A stretch of DNA of 64,000 bases from Pseudomonas grandcourensis (GTDB lineage Bacteria > Pseudomonadota > Gammaproteobacteria > Pseudomonadales > Pseudomonadaceae). Made by a program: the position numbers and the translations under genes. Below are positions 29,162 to 39,115 of the stretch, piece after piece. The stretch lies in contig NZ_CP150919.1 in the NCBI RefSeq assembly GCF_039909015.1, positions 2,146,501 to 2,210,500 on the forward strand. Reading direction: 5' to 3'. Numbering within the stretch: position 1 is the first letter of the stretch; each line of letters begins with the position of its first letter. The notes beneath the pieces were generated by a model. That model made no database searches, was not told the origin of the DNA, and was given only the letters and a program-made list of their open reading frames with translations.

Positions 29162-29911
29162 ATGGCTCGAGTTTCACCCGCGTTCACCACGAAAATCTGC
29201 CGTCTTTGCCTGCTGCTGGCAGGTCTGTCGATGTTCTTCGTCACCGGTTGCAGCCAGCAGCAGGGCGGCGACATCATCGACCAGATGCGCGAAGGCAAAC
29301 CCCAGGAGTTCCTGCAGACCAGCGTCGACCGCATGGCCACCCTGACCATGCGCGACAACCTCGACAGCCTTTACCTGCTGATGAGCAAGCTCTATCTGCG
29401 TAACCCCGATGAGCTGAAAAAGTCCGGCTTCCTTGATGCCCGCACCGCCGGCAAGCAAGTGCGCATGGCCATTGAGTTGCAGCAGCCATTACCGACCCTG
29501 GGTGGCAAAAAGGACCTCGCGGCCCTGCGTTTTGCCATGAGCCCGGAGTTTCTCGGCGACCGGGTCGGGGCGTTCATCTATGCCATCGGCAGCATGCTGG
29601 TGACCGCCCATGGCAATCGCCTCGAGTTCTACATGACCGATACGATCAATCCGGTATTCGTCAGCAATGCCGCGCGCAATATCGAGATCGCCACCTGGAT
29701 CCTCAGCCAGAGACAGAACAAAGAGGGCCAGCCCTTGCTGTTCTCCAACGAAATCTCGGAGGAGGGCAGCAACCTGAGCTTTGCCGTCGAGTTCGGCAAG
29801 ATCGTCGCCCGGCTGGACCTGCTGACCCGGATGCTCGACGAACGCTACCGGCGCATCGGCCTGAACTATGCCCAGAGCCTGCTGTTCCTGAATTTCCTTC
29901 CCGTGCAGTGA
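29162..29911 (+). CDS. Putative lipoprotein, unknown function
   Basis: 249 residues from the ATG at 29162. The signal segment CRLCLLLAGLSMFFVTGC ends in a lipobox (V-T-G-C, Cys30). The mature part is mainly helical (LDSLYLLMSKLYLRNPDELKKSG and RNIEIATWILSQRQNKEG), with no motif I recognise. A 126-bp longer in-frame reading exists, but its leader is unlikely. It lies divergent from the aldo/keto reductase gene. Probably anchored in the outer or inner membrane facing the periplasm. Confidence 0.65.
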   Translation: MARVSPAFTTKICRLCLLLAGLSMFFVTGCSQQQGGDIIDQMREGKPQEFLQTSVDRMATLTMRDNLDSLYLLMSKLYLRNPDELKKSGFLDARTAGKQVRMAIELQQPLPTLGGKKDLAALRFAMSPEFLGDRVGAFIYAIGSMLVTAHGNRLEFYMTDTINPVFVSNAARNIEIATWILSQRQNKEGQPLLFSNEISEEGSNLSFAVEFGKIVARLDLLTRMLDERYRRIGLNYAQSLLFLNFLPVQ

Positions 29912-29924
29912 GTCCGACACGGAA

Positions 29925-29954
29925 CCCTGTGGGAGCAAGCTCTCTCCCACAGGG
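29925..29954. repeat. Single REP-derived hairpin
   Basis: An 11-bp inverted repeat CCCTGTGGGAG/CTCCCACAGGG around an 8-base loop, directly after the lipoprotein gene. Likely the transcript end. Confidence 0.6.
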
Positions 29955-30062
29955 TGACATGATGCATCTGGCATAAAGATAGATCGCATCGATATAGCTG
30001 GTTATAAGAAATGCCGCTATGCTGCGGGCCGGATTTCCCCTGCGATCGTTGTGGACGTATTC

Positions 30063-30848
30063 ATGGATTTACTGAACATCGGGTTGGTCGTTGCCGGGCT
30101 GGTCGTCGGCTTCATCGTCGGCATGACTGGCGTAGGTGGCGGGTCGCTCATGACCCCGATCCTGCTAGGGTTCGGCATCAATCCGGCGACGGCGGTCGGT
30201 ACCGATCTGCTGTACGCTGCCATCACCAAATCCAGCGGTGTACTGGTTCACCGCAAGAACAACAACATCGACTGGGCGATCACCGGCTGGCTGACCTTGG
30301 GCAGCGTGCCAGCGGTGGCGTTGACGCTGTGGTTCCTCAGTACCCTGCACAGCGCCCCCGAGGCGATGAACGCGATCATCAAGCAGGCCCTCGGGTTTGT
30401 GTTGTTCGCCACGGCACTGGCGATCCTGTTCAAGAAGCGCCTGCTCGACTTCGCCCACAAACGTGCGGGCGGCAACTACAACCCCAGCGGATTGCGCTTG
30501 AACGTGATGACGGTCATCACCGGGCTGGTCCTTGGCTCCGTGGTCGCGCTGACGTCCATCGGTGCCGGTGCACTGGGCACCGTGGCACTGTTCATTCTCT
30601 ATCCGATGCTGCCGACCCGCCGCCTGGTGGGCACTGAAATCGCCCACGCCGTGCCGCTGACCCTGGTCGCAGGCCTTGGCCATGCCAGCATGGGCAACAT
30701 GGACTGGCATGTCCTGGGTTACTTGCTGGTGGGCTCTTTGCCGGGGATTTACCTGGGTAGCCACCTGACGGGGCGTATCTCCGACGAAGTACTGCGCCCT
30801 TGCCTGGCGACCATGCTGTTGATGATCGGCTACAAACTGGCGTTCTGA
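30063..30848 (+). CDS. TSUP-family (TauE/SafE) membrane transporter
   Basis: 261 residues with about eight hydrophobic helices. The two TauE/SafE half-repeats are visible as GFIVGMTGVGGGSLMTPIL and LVLGSVVALTSIGAGALGTVALFILYP. The family moves sulfite, sulfonates or related organosulfur anions; the actual substrate is unknown. The ATG at 30063 is favoured, with GTGGA at 30051-30055 as ribosome site; a GTG at 30051 is the alternative. Confidence 0.85.
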   Translation: MDLLNIGLVVAGLVVGFIVGMTGVGGGSLMTPILLGFGINPATAVGTDLLYAAITKSSGVLVHRKNNNIDWAITGWLTLGSVPAVALTLWFLSTLHSAPEAMNAIIKQALGFVLFATALAILFKKRLLDFAHKRAGGNYNPSGLRLNVMTVITGLVLGSVVALTSIGAGALGTVALFILYPMLPTRRLVGTEIAHAVPLTLVAGLGHASMGNMDWHVLGYLLVGSLPGIYLGSHLTGRISDEVLRPCLATMLLMIGYKLAF

Positions 30849-30868
30849 TCCAAGCCGCCACGCCAGCC

Positions 30869-31237
30869 TCATTCGCGGGTGAATATTTCCAGCAGATGCC
30901 CGTCCGGGTCATCGAAATACACCCGCCGTCCTCCCGCGTAATCATTGATCTCCCTAAGTCGCTGCTTGCCCGGGTCGGCCCACCATGGCTGACCGTTGGC
31001 TTGCAGGCGTGCGAAGGCCGCATCGAAATCCTCGTCGTCCATCAAGAATGCGTAGTGCTGAGACGCAATCGGCGGGTCGTTGTCGTAGAAGTCCAGTGAC
31101 ACGCCGTTATCCAGCTTGACGATCAGCATGGGCCCGAAGGGCTGCGGGGCAGGCAGGCCAAGGAGGCGGGCCAGGAAATTCGCCGAAACCTGCTTGTCCC
31201 GGCACCAGACGATGGTGTGGTTCAACTGAGTGCTCAT
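30869..31237 (-). CDS. VOC-family (glyoxalase-fold) protein
   Basis: 122 residues with two beta-alpha-beta-beta-beta modules: NHTIVWCRDKQVSANFLARLLGL, then GRRVYFDDPDGHLLEIFTRE, where the terminal His and Glu are the usual metal-binding positions. Members include glyoxalase I, dioxygenases and resistance proteins; the substrate is not deducible. The start at 31237 has GAGGA upstream on the minus strand. It is convergent with the TSUP transporter gene. Confidence 0.8.
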   Translation of the reverse strand: MSTQLNHTIVWCRDKQVSANFLARLLGLPAPQPFGPMLIVKLDNGVSLDFYDNDPPIASQHYAFLMDDEDFDAAFARLQANGQPWWADPGKQRLREINDYAGGRRVYFDDPDGHLLEIFTRE

Positions 31238-31417
31238 GGGCCAGTCCTCACGGCGGATCAGGCGGGTTGTCATGAGTCTTCAGATTAGCCCAGCCTGTTG
31301 CGCAATGACCGCCCTGACCTAAGCTTGGGACAAGGCGAAAAATATTTGCGGCACGTCACCCGGAACGATCGCCGCGATGCGCAATCATTAGAGCGTGGAT
31401 ATCAAAAGGAGATGCGC

Positions 31418-31969
31418 ATGCTCATCAGGTCACTGACCCTGGCTACTTTACTGGCGATTGCCGGCACCTCGTTCGCCGCCGATGGCGACTCACCACTGGA
31501 CATGGACAAGGGCAGGGCGCGGCCACTGATTGTCATCGCTCCAAGCACCGTTGATCCGAACTGGGTCAGCCTGAAAAAGTCGCTGGATGAGCCGGCCAAT
31601 CGCAAGGGGTTCACCGACCGCAACATGGTGCTCTACACCGTACTCAACCTGATGGGCCAGCGCGACGGCAAGGACTTGGGGCCACAGGACACGGCGGCGC
31701 TGATCCGCTCGCTCAAGCTGGGTGCAGGCGCCAAGACCAAGGTGATTCTGGTCGGCAAGGACGGCGAAAAGAAACTTGAGCAATCGGATGCCTTCAAGCT
31801 GGACGAGATTTTCAGCACTGTCGATCAGTTGCCGGCGGCCGAGAAAGAATTTACCGCGACCGTGGCCGCTCCCGTCGCTGAAGCGGAACCAGCGGTCAAA
31901 GGCGCCAAGCCCGGGAAAAACAGCAAGCCGGCCAAGCCCTCCAAGCCGCCTGAAATGCCGGATGATTGA
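31418..31969 (+). CDS. Exported DUF4174-like protein with Lys/Pro-rich tail
   Basis: 183 residues. A signal peptide (cleaved near TSFA|ADGD) is followed by a DUF4174-type domain (RPLIVIAPSTVDPNWVSLKK and ALIRSLKLGAGAKTKVILVGKDG) and a low-complexity C-terminus of Ala/Lys/Pro repeats (KPGKNSKPAKPSKPPEMPDD). The ATG at 31418 is favoured because the AAAAGGA site at 31404-31410 is then 7 bp away; ATG 31412 is too close. Periplasmic, function unknown. Confidence 0.72.
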   Translation: MLIRSLTLATLLAIAGTSFAADGDSPLDMDKGRARPLIVIAPSTVDPNWVSLKKSLDEPANRKGFTDRNMVLYTVLNLMGQRDGKDLGPQDTAALIRSLKLGAGAKTKVILVGKDGEKKLEQSDAFKLDEIFSTVDQLPAAEKEFTATVAAPVAEAEPAVKGAKPGKNSKPAKPSKPPEMPDD

Positions 31970-31999
31970 GCCTCAATCTTGTGGCGATGGAAGGTTTCT

Positions 32000-32025
32000 C
32001 TGTGGGAGCGAGCTCACTCCCACAG
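32000..32025. repeat. Single REP-derived hairpin
   Basis: CTGTGGGAG and CTCCCACAG flank a short GAGCT-containing centre, between the DUF4174 gene and the convergent ampC. Probably a shared transcript end. Confidence 0.55.
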
Positions 32026-32037
32026 ATGGATCAGTCG

Positions 32038-33210
<1,173 letters not shown>

Positions 33211-33248
33211 TCATTTTAGGGGCTTAAGCGCCATGCTCCGAGCGCTTT

Positions 33249-33276
33249 TTAAAATCGGCCGCCAACAGGCGGCCAC
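33249..33276 (-). terminator. Intrinsic terminator of gudD
   Basis: A 7-bp GGCCGCC/GGCGGCC stem with a 4-base loop (33257-33274) is followed on the minus strand by GATTTTAAAAAG. It begins about 30 bp after the gudD stop. Confidence 0.55.
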
Positions 33277-33307
33277 GCGCAACCTTCGACTCAACGCACT
33301 TGGCGAT

Positions 33308-34651
33308 TCAACGCACCAGGCACGGCCGCTTGTTATCGAACTTCCAGTCGGGAATCAGGAACTGCATCGCCACGCTGTCATCTCGGGCCCCCAGGCCCAT
33401 GCCTTTGTAAAGTTCATGAGCTTTGGCGACCTGATCCATGTCCAGTTCCACCCCCAGCCCCGGTTTCTGCGGTACCTGCACGCAGCCGTCGACGATTTGC
33501 AGCGGGGCCTTGGTCAGGCGCTGGCCGTCCTGCCAGATCCAGTGGGTGTCGATGGCGGTGATCTGGCCCGGCGCGGCTGCCGCGACATGGGTGAACATCG
33601 CCAGGGAGATGTCGAAGTGGTTGTTGGAGTGCGAGCCCCAGGTCAGGCCCCATTCATGGCACATCTGCGCCACGCGCACCGAGCCTTGCATGGTCCAGAA
33701 GTGTGGGTCGGCCAAGGGAATGTCGACTGACTGCAACTGGATCGCGTGGCCCATCTCCCGCCAGTCGGTGGCGATCATGTTGGTCGCGGTCTTCAGGCCC
33801 GTGGCCCGGCGGAATTCAGCCATGACTTCGCGCCCTGAGTAACCGTTTTCCGCCCCGCACGGGTCTTCGGCGTAGGCCAGCACGTGGTGCTGATCGCGGC
33901 ACAGGCGGATGGCTTCTTTCAGTGACCAGGCGCCATTCGGGTCGAGGGTGATGCGCGCATCGGGGAAGCGTTCGGCCAGGGCCGTGACCGCTTCGATTTC
34001 CGCGTCGCCGCTGAGCACGCCGCCCTTGAGCTTGAAGTCCTTGAAGCCATATTTGGCGTGTGCCGCCTCGGCCAGGCGCACCACCGCATCGGCGGTCATG
34101 GCTTTCTCGTGACGCACGCGGAACCAGTCGTTGTCGGCGTCCGGTTCGCTGCGGTAGGCGAGGTCGGTTTCGTTGCGATCACCGACATAAAACAGATAGC
34201 CGAGCATCTTCACTTCATCGCGCTGCTGGCCTTCGCCGAGCAGGGCGGCCACCGGCACGTCCAGGTGCTGGCCGAGCAAATCGAGCAATGCGGCTTCCAG
34301 GCCGGTGACGGCGTGAATGGTGATGCGCAGGTCGAAGGTCTGCAAGCCGCGGCCACCGGCATCGCGGTCGGCGAAGGTCTGGCGCACCTGATTGAGAATC
34401 TTCTGGTAGGTGCCAATCGGGCTGCCGACCACCAGGCTTCGCGCGTCTTCGAGGGTCTGGCGAATGCGCTCGCCCCCCGGTACTTCGCCAACGCCGGTGT
34501 GGCCGGCGTTGTCCTTGAGGATCACGATGTTGCGGGTGAAAAACGGGCCGTGGGCGCCGCTCAGATTGAGCAGCATGCCATCGTGGCCGGCCACCGGAAC
34601 AATCTGCATGCTGGTGATGATCGGGGCCTTGGCGATTTCTTGTGCAGTCAT
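33308..34651 (-). CDS. gudD: Glucarate dehydratase
   Basis: 447 residues of the enolase superfamily. It removes water from D-glucarate (and often L-idarate) to give 5-keto-4-deoxyglucarate. By alignment with the E. coli enzyme, visible catalytic residues are the K-x-K at 207-209, Asp237 and Asn239 as metal-site residues, Glu268, Asn291 and His341 (GSHSNNHFD). It is 12 bp downstream of the transporter gene, forming a two-gene operon opposite the FadR-family regulator. Confidence 0.95.
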   Translation of the reverse strand: MTAQEIAKAPIITSMQIVPVAGHDGMLLNLSGAHGPFFTRNIVILKDNAGHTGVGEVPGGERIRQTLEDARSLVVGSPIGTYQKILNQVRQTFADRDAGGRGLQTFDLRITIHAVTGLEAALLDLLGQHLDVPVAALLGEGQQRDEVKMLGYLFYVGDRNETDLAYRSEPDADNDWFRVRHEKAMTADAVVRLAEAAHAKYGFKDFKLKGGVLSGDAEIEAVTALAERFPDARITLDPNGAWSLKEAIRLCRDQHHVLAYAEDPCGAENGYSGREVMAEFRRATGLKTATNMIATDWREMGHAIQLQSVDIPLADPHFWTMQGSVRVAQMCHEWGLTWGSHSNNHFDISLAMFTHVAAAAPGQITAIDTHWIWQDGQRLTKAPLQIVDGCVQVPQKPGLGVELDMDQVAKAHELYKGMGLGARDDSVAMQFLIPDWKFDNKRPCLVR

Positions 34652-34663
34652 TTTTTTATCCTT

Positions 34664-36010
34664 TCAGGCGTGACGTGGCGCAGCTTTGGCCGATTCGACG
34701 GCAGGCGCGGGTTTCGGTGTGTTGCGGGCGGCAAACACGATGATGGCGGCGATGATCGAGGTCGCGGCCAGGCCGTACAGCCCGCCCTGAATCGAACCGG
34801 TGCGTTCTTCGAGCAGGCCGAAAGTGGTCGGCGCAACGAAGCCGCCGAGGTTGCCCACCGAGTTGATCAGCGCGATGACGCCGGCCGCGATGCGTGCATC
34901 CAGATAGGCCTGGGGAATCGGCCAGAACAGCGACGAGGCCGATTTGAAGCCCAGTGCAGCAAAGCAGATCGCAACGAAGGCGAAGACCGGCCCACCGGTG
35001 GTGGACATGAACATTCCGGCCGCGGCGATCAGCAGGGCGGTGGCGACCCAGGCTTGCTGGTGTTTCCATTTGCCCGACAAAGAAGCGAAGGCGTACATGC
35101 CGACAATCGACAGCAACCACGGAATCGAGTTGAACAGCCCGACCTGGACATCGCTCAGGTCGCCCATCTTCTTGATGATGCTCGGCAGCCAGAAGGTCGC
35201 GGCGTAGATGGTCAACTGGATAAAGAAGTAGATCAGGCAGAACAGGATGATCTGGCGATCCTTGAGCAATTTGCCCAGCGACGGCTTGATGGGCGAGGCG
35301 GCTTCCCGGGCCAGTTGTTCGTCGTCGATGGCCTTCACCAGCGCGTCCTGCTCTTCGCGGGTCAGCCATTTGGCGTCGTGGGGCCTGGAGTCCAGCCAGA
35401 ACCAGACGAACACGCACAACCCGACCGAGAACATGCCTTCGATGAAGTACATCCATTGCCAGCCGTGCATGCCCAGGCCGCTGATTTGCAGGAGTAGCCC
35501 GGACAGCGGGCCGGAGATCAGCGAGGCAATCGCCGAGCCGCTGAGGAAAATCGCAATCGCCTTGCCGCGCTCCACACCCGGTAACCAGCGGGTGAAGTAG
35601 TAGATCACCCCGGGAAAGAACCCTGCTTCGGCCACGCCCAGCAGAAAACGCAGGATGTAGAAGTGGGTTTCGTTCTGGATGAACGCCATGCTTGCGGCGA
35701 CCAGGCCCCAGGTCAGCATGATGCGGGTCAGCCAGATGCGTGCGCCGACTTTATGCAGAAGGATGTTGGAGGGCACCTCGAACAGTGCATAACCGATGAA
35801 GAACAGACCGGCACCCAGGCCATAGGCGGCCGCGCCAATGCCCAGGTCGTGTTCCATGTGGGCACGGACGAAACCGATGTTCACGCGATCAATGTAATTG
35901 ACGATGAACATGATGACGAACAGCGGCAAGACGTGACGTTTGACTTTGGCGATGGCGGACTTCAGCGCTGAATTGGCGTCGTCGTGCATCCCGGAGATGG
36001 ATGTATTCAC
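34664..36010 (-). CDS. gudP: MFS glucarate/galactarate-type transporter (ACS family)
   Basis: 448 residues and twelve membrane helices. VNYIDRVNIGFVRAHMEHDLG near the start is the anion:cation symporter signature shared with GudP, GarP and ExuT. Location directly before gudD assigns glucarate as the probable substrate. A GTG at 36010 preceded by GGGAGA was chosen as start; a GTG five codons upstream would overlap that ribosome site, and an ATG seven codons further in is also possible. Confidence 0.85.
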   Translation of the reverse strand: MNTSISGMHDDANSALKSAIAKVKRHVLPLFVIMFIVNYIDRVNIGFVRAHMEHDLGIGAAAYGLGAGLFFIGYALFEVPSNILLHKVGARIWLTRIMLTWGLVAASMAFIQNETHFYILRFLLGVAEAGFFPGVIYYFTRWLPGVERGKAIAIFLSGSAIASLISGPLSGLLLQISGLGMHGWQWMYFIEGMFSVGLCVFVWFWLDSRPHDAKWLTREEQDALVKAIDDEQLAREAASPIKPSLGKLLKDRQIILFCLIYFFIQLTIYAATFWLPSIIKKMGDLSDVQVGLFNSIPWLLSIVGMYAFASLSGKWKHQQAWVATALLIAAAGMFMSTTGGPVFAFVAICFAALGFKSASSLFWPIPQAYLDARIAAGVIALINSVGNLGGFVAPTTFGLLEERTGSIQGGLYGLAATSIIAAIIVFAARNTPKPAPAVESAKAAPRHA

Positions 36011-36074
36011 TGCGTTTTCTCCCACTCGTTATTTTTATGCGGGGTGAAGCTGGGTGTTGCGTTGTTGATAGACA

Positions 36075-36082
36075 TCATACAA
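36075..36082 (-). promoter_or_regulatory. Candidate regulator half-site near the gudP start
   Basis: TCATACAA (36075-36082) repeats exactly in the site at 36209-36216, and both lie between gudP and the FadR-family gene. FadR-subfamily proteins often bind TTGT..ACAA dyads. Confidence 0.4.
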
Positions 36083-36205
36083 CTAGATTTTTTGATCTTG
36101 CAACTACGTTTATTCAATGAAATGGCGCGTTGTCAGAGGGTTTTTATTCTTTTGGTGGTGTCGGATGGCCCTTGAAACGAATCAATATGGGCTTGTTGTT
36201 GAGTG

Positions 36206-36216
36206 TTGTCATACAA
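36206..36216 (+). promoter_or_regulatory. Candidate FadR-family operator TTGT-CAT-ACAA
   Basis: An 11-bp dyad TTGTCATACAA, 75 bp upstream of the regulator start. It contains the same TCATACAA as the site near gudP, suggesting autoregulation plus control of gudP-gudD. Confidence 0.45.
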
Positions 36217-36290
36217 GTTAAGCGAGAATTTTCAAGATTCCCGCCCAGCGCGATGCTACGATTCGATAGCCCTGATTTCCGGACACCCCG

Positions 36291-37001
36291 ATGCAAGAAG
36301 ACCTCGAAGTACCCGCCCGCAAGCGCAGCCACAATCTGGCCCATGACCTGGTGGAGAAACTGACCCAGCGCATCCTGCTCGGCCAGATGTTGCCCGGCGA
36401 CAAGCTGCCGTCGGAGAACACCATCGTTCAGGAACACGGGGTCAGTCGCACGGTGGTGCGTGAGGCGATCTCGAAGCTGCAGGCCTCGGGGCTGGTGGAG
36501 ACCCGGCACGGCATTGGCACGTTCGTGATCGAGCGTGCGCCGGAGCAGGGGCTGCGGCTGAATGTCGATACCGCGTTGGGGGTGCGCAGCATCCTGGAGT
36601 TGCGCATGGGCCTGGAAACCCAGGCGGCGGCGCTGGCGGCAACTCGCCGCACCGATCTGCTACTGGTGCAGATGCGTGAAGCGCTGGATGACTATCAAAG
36701 CCTGCTGGCCAACAACGACAGCTGTGTCGAAGCGGACCGGCGTTTTCACCTGCTGATCGCCGAAGCCACCGGCAACCTGTGCTTCACCGAAATCATGCAG
36801 CACCTGGGCAATGCGATGATCCCGCGCACCCGGGTCAATGCCGCCGAGCGTGGCGCGGTGGATTTGAGCAAGCTCGGCCAGTTGGCCAACCTGGAGCACG
36901 AGGCGATCCTCAATGCCATCAAACGCCAGGACCCGGACGCGGCGCGGGCGGCGATGTGGCTGCACCTGACCAACAGCCGCGACCGGTTTTCGGCTAGTTG
37001 A
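36291..37001 (+). CDS. FadR-subfamily GntR regulator of glucarate genes
   Basis: 236 residues. The N-terminal winged helix (about 12-80, with LPSENTIVQEHGVSRTVVREAISKLQASGLVETRHGIGTFV) is followed by an FCD effector domain (about 95-230) that includes FHLLIAEATGN, an HEAI metal-site segment and a C-terminal His. Divergent from gudP-gudD with two matching candidate sites in between, so it probably represses the operon until glucarate or a breakdown product binds. Confidence 0.88.
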   Translation: MQEDLEVPARKRSHNLAHDLVEKLTQRILLGQMLPGDKLPSENTIVQEHGVSRTVVREAISKLQASGLVETRHGIGTFVIERAPEQGLRLNVDTALGVRSILELRMGLETQAAALAATRRTDLLLVQMREALDDYQSLLANNDSCVEADRRFHLLIAEATGNLCFTEIMQHLGNAMIPRTRVNAAERGAVDLSKLGQLANLEHEAILNAIKRQDPDAARAAMWLHLTNSRDRFSAS

Positions 37002-37036
37002 GGTTGGCTGTTTTTCAGTGGCACCGAGTGATCGTT

Positions 37037-37116
37037 CTTCGCGAGCAAGCCCGCTCCCACACCAATTGTGTGAGCACTGCAATTCCCCTGTAGGAGCGAG
37101 CCTGCTCGCGATAGCG
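37037..37116. repeat. Two degenerate REP copies of different sub-types
   Basis: A TTCGCGAGCAAGCCCGCTCCCACA copy (37039-37062) and a CTGTAGGAGCGAGCCTGCTC copy (from 37088) lie about 25 bp apart in outward order, downstream of the regulator gene. Confidence 0.65.
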
Positions 37117-37142
37117 CCAGACCTGACAGCGAAAAGCCTGAA

Positions 37143-38054
37143 TCAGACCCTGACAGCCTGAACAACCACAGCCCGCCGCTCCAGATTCAACGCCAGCACA
37201 CTCACCAACACCACCAGCCCGCCGACCACGATCATCAATGTCGGTCGTTCGCCGAGCGCATAGGACGCAATGACCATCGCCGTCGGCGGCGTCAGATACA
37301 GCGTCATCGTTGCCCGGCTCAAATCGACATGCGCCAGCACATAAGCCCAGACCAGGTACGCCAGGGCACTGGGGAATATCCCCAGGGCAATCACCGCAAA
37401 CTGCACACGCATTGGCGCCAGGGCGACTTGATCCGCCAGGCCGGGCAAGAAAACCAGCAACAGCGCCGTCCCGGACCACACCGTGTAACACACCAGCGTC
37501 AGCCCGTCGTAACGCCCGGTGTGATGCTTTTGCAGGGCAAAGTAGAGACTCCAGGACACCGCCGCCAGCAGGATCAGCAAGCCGTGGGCGTCAATGCTGC
37601 CCAGGCCATGATCGCCCGCCACCACAATCACCACGCCCAACAACCCGAGCAGCACACAACCCCAGCGCCACAGGCTCACCTGATCCTTGAACACGAAGCG
37701 CGCGATCAGCGTGCTGAACAGCGGCGTGGTCTGGGCCAGGACGCTCGAAGCACCAGCGCTGACACCTTGCTGCCCGAAGTTGATCGCCACGTGGTGCAGG
37801 CTCACGGCAAAGAAACCCAGGCCGAACATCAGTGGCAAGTCGCGAAGGCTCGGCAGGCGAATGCCCTTGATTATCGCGACCACGGCCATGAACACAGAGG
37901 CCAGCAGAAAGCGCAGGAGCGCCAGGTGCACCGGGTCGTAGGCCTGCAAACCGATGTGGATGCCGGTCGGGGAATAGCCCCAGCACGCCACGACAAACGC
38001 CATGGCCAGGATGATTTTCCAGGGTGAAACGGGGGAGGGTATGAGCGGCGTCAT
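37143..38054 (-). CDS. DMT-superfamily transporter with two EamA domains
   Basis: 303 residues and about ten membrane helices in two EamA repeats (MAFVVACWGYSPTGIHIGL opens the first; LLILLAAVSWSLYFALQKHH the second). Family members export amino acids, purines or other metabolites. The start at 38054 (MTPLIPSP) was chosen; a much longer in-frame reading would extend through the divergent LysR gene. The substrate is unknown, but the divergent LysR regulator is its probable controller. Confidence 0.85.
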   Translation of the reverse strand: MTPLIPSPVSPWKIILAMAFVVACWGYSPTGIHIGLQAYDPVHLALLRFLLASVFMAVVAIIKGIRLPSLRDLPLMFGLGFFAVSLHHVAINFGQQGVSAGASSVLAQTTPLFSTLIARFVFKDQVSLWRWGCVLLGLLGVVIVVAGDHGLGSIDAHGLLILLAAVSWSLYFALQKHHTGRYDGLTLVCYTVWSGTALLLVFLPGLADQVALAPMRVQFAVIALGIFPSALAYLVWAYVLAHVDLSRATMTLYLTPPTAMVIASYALGERPTLMIVVGGLVVLVSVLALNLERRAVVVQAVRV

Positions 38055-38150
38055 GGTCGTGCACCTATGGGCGGATGCACCGAGTATCAGAAAGCGGATC
38101 GTTCGCCACAACTGACTTATAATGCTGAAACCGTTCACTGTGGGTGATGT

Positions 38151-39014
38151 ATGGAGCTGGCACAGATTCGCATGTTCAAGACCGTGGCCGATGTCGGCAG
38201 CATCGCCCGCGCGGCCGAGCTGTTGCACTGCGTGCCGTCGAACATCACAGTCCGGATCAAGGCCCTGGAGGCCGAACTGGGTGTTGCGCTGTTTCTGCGC
38301 GAGGGGCGAGGGCTGCGCATCAGTCCGTCGGGGCAAACCTTCCTGGCCTACGCCTCGAAAATTCTTGCTCTCACCGCCGAGGCCAAGCGCGCGGTCGATC
38401 CTTCGGCCGAACCCTCGGGGCCGCTGCGCATCGGCGCCATCGAGTCGTCGGCCACCGGGCGATTGCCGCGCCTGCTGGCGAAATTCCACAAGCGTTTCCC
38501 GCAGGTGGCGCTGGAGCTGACCACCGGCACCTGGGCCCAGTTGCTCGACGACACGCTCAATCACAAGCTCGACGGTGCAATCGTCGCGGTCGACGTCGAG
38601 CGTGCGCACCTCAAGCGCACGCCGATGTACCGCGAAGAGTTGCTGTTGATCGCCTCAACCTCCCTCGGGCCGCTGCGCGACGTGGCGGACCTGCACGACA
38701 AGACGATGTTCCTTTGGCCTCAGGGCTGTCCTTACCGGGCGGCGATGGAGCATTGGTTATTGCGCAATGGGTTGGCGCTGCCGATTGTCAGCCTGGCCAG
38801 CTATGGCGCGATTGTCGGTTGCGTCAGCGCCGGGGCCGGCGTGGCGCTGGTGACTAAAGGGGTTTTCGATCAATACGCCAAGGGCGCCGGGTGCGTGGCG
38901 TTCGAGTTTCCCGAACTGACGGCAATCGAGAGCCTGTTCTACTGGCACGAAAACGCCGGGGTGCACCCGGCGCGTGAGGCGTTTGTGGCGATGCTGCGCG
39001 AGGAGTTTGCCTAG
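38151..39014 (+). CDS. LysR-family transcriptional regulator
   Basis: 287 residues. The N-terminal winged helix (MELAQIRMFKTVADVGSIARAAELLHCVPSNITVRIKALE) is followed by a periplasmic-binding-protein-like effector domain (about 90-287). Divergent from the EamA transporter gene with 96 bp between them, the usual LysR/target layout. GGGTGA precedes the ATG. Confidence 0.88.
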   Translation: MELAQIRMFKTVADVGSIARAAELLHCVPSNITVRIKALEAELGVALFLREGRGLRISPSGQTFLAYASKILALTAEAKRAVDPSAEPSGPLRIGAIESSATGRLPRLLAKFHKRFPQVALELTTGTWAQLLDDTLNHKLDGAIVAVDVERAHLKRTPMYREELLLIASTSLGPLRDVADLHDKTMFLWPQGCPYRAAMEHWLLRNGLALPIVSLASYGAIVGCVSAGAGVALVTKGVFDQYAKGAGCVAFEFPELTAIESLFYWHENAGVHPAREAFVAMLREEFA

Positions 39015-39030
39015 GTTCAGGATCAGCCAA

Positions 39031-39109
39031 TGTAGGAGCTGCCGAAGGCTGCGATCTTTTGATCTTGAAAGGCAACGTCAAAAGATCGCAGCCTTCGGCA
39101 GCTCCTACA
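39031..39109. repeat. Long inverted repeat, GTAGGAGCTGCCGAAGGCTGCG type
   Basis: Arms of about 32 bp (TGTAGGAGCTGCCGAAGGCT.. and complement) around a 15-bp centre, between the LysR gene and trhP. A further REPIN-like family, distinct from the GAGC types. Confidence 0.75.
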
Positions 39110-39115
39110 GGGGGG

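Noticed and set aside
37143-38609. Extended 488-residue version of the EamA transporter
   Set aside because: The extra N-terminus runs antisense through the LysR gene and has no transporter-like sequence; the start at 38054 fits the family.
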